Below are positions 58,474-64,000 of a DNA stretch of 64,000 nucleotides, one piece after another (the stretch's first letter is position 1; every line of letters starts with the position of its first letter). Both the position numbers and the translations under genes were made by a program. This DNA comes from Luidia sarsii (Eukaryota; Echinodermata; Asteroidea; Paxillosida; Luidiidae): the NCBI GenBank assembly GCA_949987565.1, contig OX465107.1:25097727-25161726 (forward strand), given 5' to 3'. The notes under the pieces are model-generated. The model saw only the letters and a list, made by a program, of their open reading frames with translations. It had not been told where the DNA came from and made no database searches.

Positions 58474-59482
58474 TTGTTATTATTATTATTATTATTATTT
58501 ATTCATGCCATTCAATTTACAACACATACAAGATGGGCAAGGGAGAGACAAAAGCAAAAACAATTGCTGTGGCCAGAGACCTGTCACTCCGCATCGAGCT
58601 GTGAATTTAAACTATGAAGTAAATTAATATAAATAAAATAAATAAATAAGTATAAATTAATATTAAAATAATTATTTGAAAAAAATATTGCATAATTGAA
58701 AAAGGTCACAGTGAATAGTTGGAAAGATTAAGAGGAGAGAATATAGTTCCTAAGAGTAGCAAGAAAAGATGAAAAGGGCTGTAAAACAATACCATTGCGA
58801 ATATTTTCAGACAGATTAGACCAGAGTCGAGGAAAAACATGGAAACAAGATAAATGCAGGGATTGAGTCCTAGCTTGACGGTGGATAAACAAAACATTAA
58901 CATGGCGGGAATTAATACTCACATTGTTAATACATTCATTACATTCAACAATATCAAACAGACACTTAGATACAAATGATAGAACAGCAAAGTCTCGACG
59001 AACAGATAATTTAGACCAACCAAGAGATTCCAACCTATTACAGTAACTCATGTCACCACGCTTCTGACCCAGGATAAAGCGGGTGGCACGCCTTTGTATT
59101 TTCTCCAAATCATCGACCTGCTTCTTAGTTTGAGGGAGCCAGGCAGGTACAGCATACTCTAATTTAGGAAGGACGAGAGCTTTATACAATGAAAGTTTTG
59201 CTGAAGTAGAAGAATTGAAGGCAACAGTTTTGATGAGAGCAAGTGTGCGATTTGCAGCAGTAACAACAGATTTAACATGATCATTCCAAGATAGCTGATT
59301 GTTCAGAGTGACTCCGAGATATTAATTGTAGAAACAGATGTCAGAGGGATACCAGAAAGAAGATAAGATGGGGGCGATAGATGGCGCTTGCGGGAGATGT
59401 GCATAATTTTGGATTTACTAGCATTGAAGGTCATACCATTGGAGTCACTCCAAACACTCAGTGTATCAAGATCCTGCTGGAT
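58474..59482 (-). pseudogene. 5'-truncated non-LTR retrotransposon (CR1/L2-like LINE), C-terminal reverse transcriptase
   Basis: The minus strand encodes the end of a LINE reverse transcriptase. It reads IQQDLDTLSVWSDSNGMTFN and KSKIM, a YLGVTL-type motif, then LYKALVLPKLEYAVPAW and LEKIQRRATRFI (continuous over 58728-59189). A one-base loss at about 59315-59325 breaks the frame just before the YLGV motif. After the stop comes a short 3' UTR ending in a (TAA)n tail (58474-58505), as in CR1/L2-group elements. Everything upstream of the thumb region is missing, so this is a dead insertion. Confidence 0.88.
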
Positions 59483-60240
59483 ACTTCAACTATGCTTAAA
59501 GATTGCTTTCATTGCAAGTCCCCTTTGACTATGCATTATATGGGCTAGACGTGATGAATGGCGCCCGCTCGTTTGACGCAGCATGCTTGCATGCCTCAAT
59601 CTTTTATAAATTCGTTTTTGAAAATCGTTTTGCCAAAATGTCACTCAAAGGGCGTGAGACCGATTTGATAGAGCTGCTTAAACGCCAGAATTTGTTGAAG
59701 TATAACAAGTCTTGATGCATTGGATAGTCTTGCCAACCCAAACTTCACTATTGTTTCATACTTAGGAAGAGTGGAATACAAGTCAAATGCAATTGACATC
59801 ACATCACTGTGCGGTTTGTGGAATACAAGTCTAAAGCATCTGCCATCACATCGATATGTGGTGTGTGATAATGATCACCATGGAAGACTTGTTCATGCGT
59901 AGCAGATCTTCACGATTAAACGACTCCATGGAATTGGCTCCTGGTGTATCGATCCTATCAGGACCCTCAACACTGGTAGGAGGTTTTTCCACTGCAAACG
60001 GCAGTCGGGGAATTGAAAGCAAGTACTTGGCCCAGACCCGTTGTGCTCTAAAATGCTCTAATTGCTCGTGTCCGAAATGGGATTGTAGAGCTTCTGCTGT
60101 GTCTATTGTTAGCTCATTGTAAAGATGTATACACCGATGAAGTGGGCAGACGTCTTTGCTTAGGCCTCCTGGAGTATATCAGACTTATGACTAACTCAAA
60201 CGAGTCAGTTTAACCACCAACCATTACAGTCCAGGCAGAT
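59483..60240. other. No gene supported; small repeats
   Basis: An open frame at 59503-59715 has no recognisable domain. A 47-bp tandem duplication (GTGGAATACAAGTC... at 59771 and 59818) and a fragment of the GGTCCTGCTAGGATCG family (inverted, about 59950-59975) are present. Confidence 0.5.
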
Positions 60241-60680
60241 GTATCCAGACATTTTATGTCTGCAGATTGCCTTGGGAATGGCTGAGCAGACTCCTAGAGG
60301 CCCGTGCAACACAAAGTTCATGCACATGTTTCTGCAATCAAAGCACCGGGGGGGGGGAATTGAATATTATTTGGTTTGAAAATGGCCGAAATGGCAAGCT
60401 AACCCATTGTCATTTTTAGCAATTTTTGACCCAAAAATAATGTCTTCAGATTGGCTTGAAAATGGATGAGAGACTTCTGAGGGCCCGTAAAACACATTTA
60501 TGGAAATATAATTTTAATCAAAGAACCAAGGAAAATTATTGATTTTTTTTTGCCGGAAAATGGCCGAAATGGCAAGGCTAACCCCTTGTCTTTTTTTTTT
60601 ATCAATTTTTGACCCCAAAATAATGTCTTCAGATTGGCTTGAAAATGGATGAGAGACTTCTGAAGGCCCGTACACACACA
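60240..60680. repeat. Tandem repeat, period about 180 bp, three copies
   Basis: The phrase ending GGCCCGT recurs at 60299, 60482 and 60665 (period 183). AAATGGCCGAAATGGCAAG recurs at about 60380 and 60558. The first copy is the most diverged and partial. Confidence 0.85.
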
Positions 60681-60699
60681 TTATTTAACTTTTGTCTTT

Positions 60700-61423
60700 G
60701 AATTATTGGCTAAACAAGTCTGACAGCAAAGTTGTAGGCCCTTAAGTAGGCCTGACATACAAGGAGACTCGGTGATCATTTCACTATCATCCCGAGCTTA
60801 TTATTATTATTTTGTTGCCTGACGCTTCAGTGACATCCCGGATGACACAACTCGTGTCCATAATCCTCATAATGATTATCATAACTCTCCATGGCATTGG
60901 TCCGTTGCCAGCTCAGGCCGATGTTGTGCCCGATCTAGGCGGACGGTCGCAGCAAAAGGCTTGGAAAAGATGACGTACAGCAGCGGGAACAGTCTCGACG
61001 AGATGTCCACATAAATAATCCTCAGCCAATATACTGGCAATACATTGATCAATATTCAGTTTATAATAAAGAGTTTCAGTAAAAACCGTTCAATTCGGCG
61101 CGCCTCGAGGCGGATGGAGGATGAGCGCCCTCTAGATTTTATAATTATGCAAACAATATTATGTGTTTCGTAAGGTCATTGCATACAGGGGTCATTGCCT
61201 TCTAAGTGCTGCTACTGTGGGTCCGTTACGCGTTAATAATGGTTTTCCATCAAGGTCTATTACGTAACTCTAGGGTAGTAGGCTAGCTTGAGATACCAAC
61301 CCTCGTTCCGACCACTGTCTCGTGGTCATCGTCTGCTGAGTGCTTGGTCTGCCTAGTTTGTGCACAGAACCTGCTCGCCGTTTTCCGAGGGAACACCCGT
61401 CAGACACGGAAAGGTCAATCGAG
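60700..61423 (+). promoter_or_regulatory. CpG-bearing stretch, possible promoter of a downstream gene
   Basis: No repeats are seen and CpG is more frequent than in neighbouring DNA. It contains a 12-bp palindrome CGCCTCGAGGCG (61101-61112), an octamer-like TTATGCAAAC and ACGCGTTAATAATGG. It precedes the possible first exon at 61424. Weak. Confidence 0.25.
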
Positions 61424-61520
61424 ATGATTCTGTTTGGGGCTTTGCTGACCGTCGTGGTGCCTTTGTCGCTGCTGGTATGGGCAGCCTCAATGCTCGGTTT
61501 CACCTACCTGGGATCCGAAG
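61424..61520 (+). CDS. Possible first coding exon (signal peptide or anchor) of an unidentified gene
   Basis: The ATG at 61424 (G at -3) opens MILFGALLTVVVPLSLLVWA followed by ASMLGFTYLGSE, about 22 hydrophobic residues typical of a signal peptide or membrane anchor. It then meets a GAAG|GTAACC donor in phase 1. The rest of the gene would lie beyond the window or was not recognised. Chance is a real alternative; the family cannot be named. Confidence 0.3.
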
Positions 61521-61706
61521 GTAACCCTAACAACAGGCAAAAGATGCCTTAGTGGAAAGAATTTAGTTTAAAATCCTTGCTATGGTTTTAAATGAATACC
61601 CTGGGGATTCAACTGGACCATGGAGGTAGCTAGAGCCTAGAGGAGGGTACCTCCATGGCTGGACTATGGACGACGGTCAGTACTGGGCCGTGTACAAACA
61701 TGCACG
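61521..61706. other. Spacer before the foldback-element array
   Basis: Contains a local inverted pair around CCATGGAGGTAGC / GGTACCTCCATGG (about 61619-61655). Nothing else is recognised. Confidence 0.45.
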
Positions 61707-62004
61707 TCACTGCGCCTACACAGAGCCACACAAAAGCCTCACGAAATCATGATTTGGGGGAGAATTGTCAGTCCTATTTTTTCGGCATGTAGCCTGAGCC
61801 ATGGAGAGCTTCCTCCATGCTTAGCTAAGCGAGGACATGTGTGCCAAACAATGGCTATTGACTTTATTGTCTGCATACAATACATGTAGGTGGGCTAGAG
61901 ACGCTAGACTATTGACAATAGTAATATTAGTATTGACAATAGTATTGACAATAGTATTGTCTATTGTCAAAATTGAGTTTTGTGGATGGCGAGGCCATGC
62001 AGTA

Positions 62005-62683
62005 CCCCCAGAACTGTGGGGTTCTACTTCGTCTGCTGCTCTCCCGACCGGAACCCCACAGATAACTAGTATAATATGCTTTTTTCCCATAGGCTTCTGT
62101 GTAACGTTCACTAGTGCTGTGGCATAGGGATCAGCAGGTTCAGCATAACTCATAAAATACTGCTTCATTTGGCCCAAGATTTCTAGCAAATGTGGTTTAC
62201 ATACCACGCACCTGTGTGCAACTGTCCATGTGGCGAAAATGTGTCAATTTCCAAAAACAAATGGGCGAAAACCTCCTGGTTCAGTCGCAAGAATCCAACG
62301 GCAGCGCCGCAACTCGCAGTCTTGTCCCCTGTACGTCTTCGCAGCTAGCCGCTATACCGTACTACGGGGGACCAGATTGCCAGTTGCGGCGCTGCCGTTG
62401 GAATCTTGCGACCGAACCGGGAGGTTTTCGCCCATTTGTTTTTGGAAATTGACACATTTTCGCCACATGGACAGTTGCACACAGGTGCGTGGTATGTAAA
62501 CCACATTTGCTAGAAATCTTGGGCCAAATGAAGCAGTATTTTATGAGTTATGCTGAACCTGCTGATCCCTATGCCACAGCACTTGTGAACGTTACACAGA
62601 AGCCTATGGGAAAAAAGCCTAGTTATCTGTGGGGTTCCGGTCGGGAGAGCAGTGGACGGCCTAGAACCCCACAGTTCTGGGGG
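62005..62683. mobile_element. Foldback MITE, 679 bp, TA-flanked, about 320-bp inverted arms
   Basis: The left terminus CCCCCAGAACTGTGGGGTTC and the exact inverse at the right end are flanked on both sides by TA. The two arms (about 62005-62335 and 62368-62683) are nearly perfect reverse complements, separated by about 30 bases. There is no coding capacity. TA target duplication suggests mobilisation by a Tc1/mariner-type transposase. Confidence 0.85.
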
Positions 62684-62940
62684 TAGCACGCCACTGCGCC
62701 TACACAGAGCTACACAAAAGCCTCTCGAAATCATGATTTGGGGGAGAATTGTCAGTCCTATTTTTTCGGCATGTAGCCTGAGCCATGGAGAGCTTCCTCC
62801 ATGCTTAGCTAAGCGAGGACATTATGTGTGCCAAACAATGGCTATTGACTTTATTGTCTGCATACAATAGGTGGTCTAGAGACGCTAGATTATTGTCTAT
62901 TGTCAAAATTGAGTTTTGTGGATGCGGAGGCCATGCAGTA

Positions 62941-63449
62941 CCCCCAGAACTGTGGGGTTCTACTTCGTCCGCTGCTCTCCTGACCGGAACCCCACTATAT
63001 AACTATATGCTTTTTTCCCATAGGCTTCTGTGTAACGTTCACTAGTGCTGTGGCATAGGGATCAGCAGGTTCAGCATAACTCCTAAAATACTGCTTTATT
63101 TGGCACAAGATTTCTAGCAAATGTGGTTTACATACCACGCACCTGTGTGCAACTGTCCATGTGGCGAAAATGTGTCAATTTCCAAAAACAAATGGGCAAA
63201 AACCTCCCGGTTCGGTCGCAAGAATCCAACGGCAGCGCCGCAACTGGCAGTATTGTCCCCTGTACGTCTTCGCAGCTAGCCGCTTTACCGTACTACGGTA
63301 GTATTTTTGGAGTTATGCTGAACCTGCTGATCCCTATGCCACAGCACTAGTGAACGTTACACAGAAGCAGTATGGGAAAAAAGCATAGTTATCTGTGGGG
63401 TTCCGGTCGGGAGAGCAGCGGACGACGTAGAACCCCACAGTTCTGGGGG
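62941..63449. mobile_element. Second copy of the foldback MITE, internally deleted
   Basis: Same CCCCCAGAAC termini and TA flanks (62939-62940 and 63450-63451). The left arm is complete, while the right arm starts at GGAGTTATGCTGAACC, having lost roughly 170 bases next to the centre. Small differences from copy 1 (for example AGTATGGG for CTATGGG) show independent decay. Confidence 0.85.
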
Positions 63450-63456
63450 TAGCCAT

Positions 63457-63838
63457 GCAGAGGGTCAAATCTTGCCCATGGTGGATATTGTACAATGCTT
63501 TTGATTACTGGGCACCAGTTTTTTGTGTGCAAGGCTACCACAACTAAACTGCACAGCACAGCTTATCAACAAAATAATACTAATTTAGGCTTAAGCAGGG
63601 AAAATAGAAATTTAATCTATATTCAAGACAAAATACAATCACTCAGATCAATAAGTCCCTGGCTAGCTTCAGTAGCTGTCAGTGTTTTAATAGTACCCCC
63701 ACACCCCTTTTTGAAATGGTTGATACATACATGGTAATTGGACTGCACTGAACTGGGGTTTCCCAAAATCTCTACTCTCTAATCTATTTCATTTGGGTAG
63801 GCTCCCCACCTATAGTAGTGTACAGCCCATAATAGGGG
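63457..63838. other. Terminal spacer, nothing recognised
   Basis: AT-rich sequence with no supported feature. Confidence 0.5.
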
Positions 63839-63935
63839 CTGGATAGGTCAGGTAGTCAAGGCAAGGACTGGTACATGTACATTTAACCAGATGCCTGGGT
63901 TCAAATTCGGTTAGTCAGATGGTCGCTGCTTTTAT
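63839..63935 (+). repeat. tRNA-like SINE head, diverged
   Basis: GGATAGGTCAGGTAGTCAAGG resembles an A-box region, and CTGGGTTCAAATTCGG is a B box followed by TTAGTCAG as in the other copies. A TACATGTACA word is inserted between the boxes. Confidence 0.5.
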
Positions 63936-64000
63936 TTCTCTCCAGAAATTGTCACTCTTATTCTTTGAATTTTTTCAAATAAACTTGGGGAAAGTTTATA

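Larger units (their letters stand above)
61707..63456. repeat. Two-unit tandem array, period 984 bp, each unit carrying a foldback element
   Basis: Unit 1 (61707-62690) and unit 2 (62691-63456) share the left part (CACTGCGCCTACACAGAG... through the TCCTCCATGCTTAGCTAAGC stretch) and the foldback element. Unit 2 lacks the expanded (ATTGACAATAGT)n stretch of unit 1 (61909-61965) and about 170 bases of the second foldback arm. Confidence 0.9.

Noticed and set aside
58630..58650. AATAAATAAATAAATAAG as polyadenylation signal of the phosphatase gene
   Set aside because: It lies inside the 3' UTR of the inverted LINE insertion and is simple AT-rich sequence. The AATAAA at 57982 is preferred, though still uncertain.
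59503..59715. 70-residue open frame (MLSLQVPFDYALYG...)
   Set aside because: It begins at the decayed 5' edge of the LINE fragment and shows no recognised domain or splice sites. It was kept only as a note.

Overview
The window is eukaryotic genomic DNA from an animal, most likely a marine invertebrate. It is intron-rich and gene-poor, with GT-AG introns, abundant microsatellites, tRNA-derived SINE heads, a CR1/L2-like LINE remnant and several foldback (MITE-like) elements. The only well-supported gene is a MAP-kinase phosphatase of the DUSP8/DUSP16 (MKP-5/MKP-7, nematode VHP-1) type on the plus strand. The species cannot be fixed from the sequence. An invertebrate deuterostome such as an echinoderm or amphioxus would fit a single DUSP8/16-type gene, but that is inference.

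Layout. 1-9828 is upstream or 5' UTR-intron sequence with dispersed repeats, an 18-bp minisatellite (2561-2752) and a promoter-like block (about 5185-5395: two CCAAT boxes, a CRE-like site, a perfect MEF2 site, a hairpin). The five coding exons lie at 9963-10223, 45167-45344, 49478-49813, 50151-50274 and 51148-53278. They join without any frame break into 1,009 codons plus stop. Intron 1 is 34.9 kb and intron 2 is 4.1 kb; introns 3 and 4 are short. The 3' UTR probably runs several kb; it holds an AU-rich nonamer (54109-54117), an imperfect hairpin (54179-54273) and a candidate AATAAA at 57982.

From about 12.85 kb to 49.35 kb, almost exactly the large introns, the DNA is saturated with self-complementary TACATG/TGTACA arrays. 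These are rare on both sides. Inside this compartment are an 820-bp pure CCCTCT-type pyrimidine tract (28262-29081), a pogo-like MITE (37070-37270), two long perfect palindromes and two array-poor blocks that look like internal regulatory regions (32.28-32.46 kb and 46.87-47.35 kb).

From 58 kb to the end the window is repeat-dominated: a SINE head (58071-58148, minus), a 5'-truncated and frameshifted LINE (58474-59482, minus), a three-copy 180-bp tandem repeat, a possible first exon of another gene (61424-61520), and a 1.75-kb tandem array. Each unit of that array carries a TA-flanked foldback element with terminal CCCCCAGAAC inverted repeats.

How it works together: the gene product should dephosphorylate JNK/p38-type MAP kinases. 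It has a rhodanese/CH2 docking module (exons 1-2), a DSP catalytic domain (exons 3-5) and a long disordered tail (exon 5). No new multi-gene system is visible. The unusual signals are the intron-confined palindromic repeat compartment, the foldback-element array and the MEF2-containing candidate regulatory blocks.
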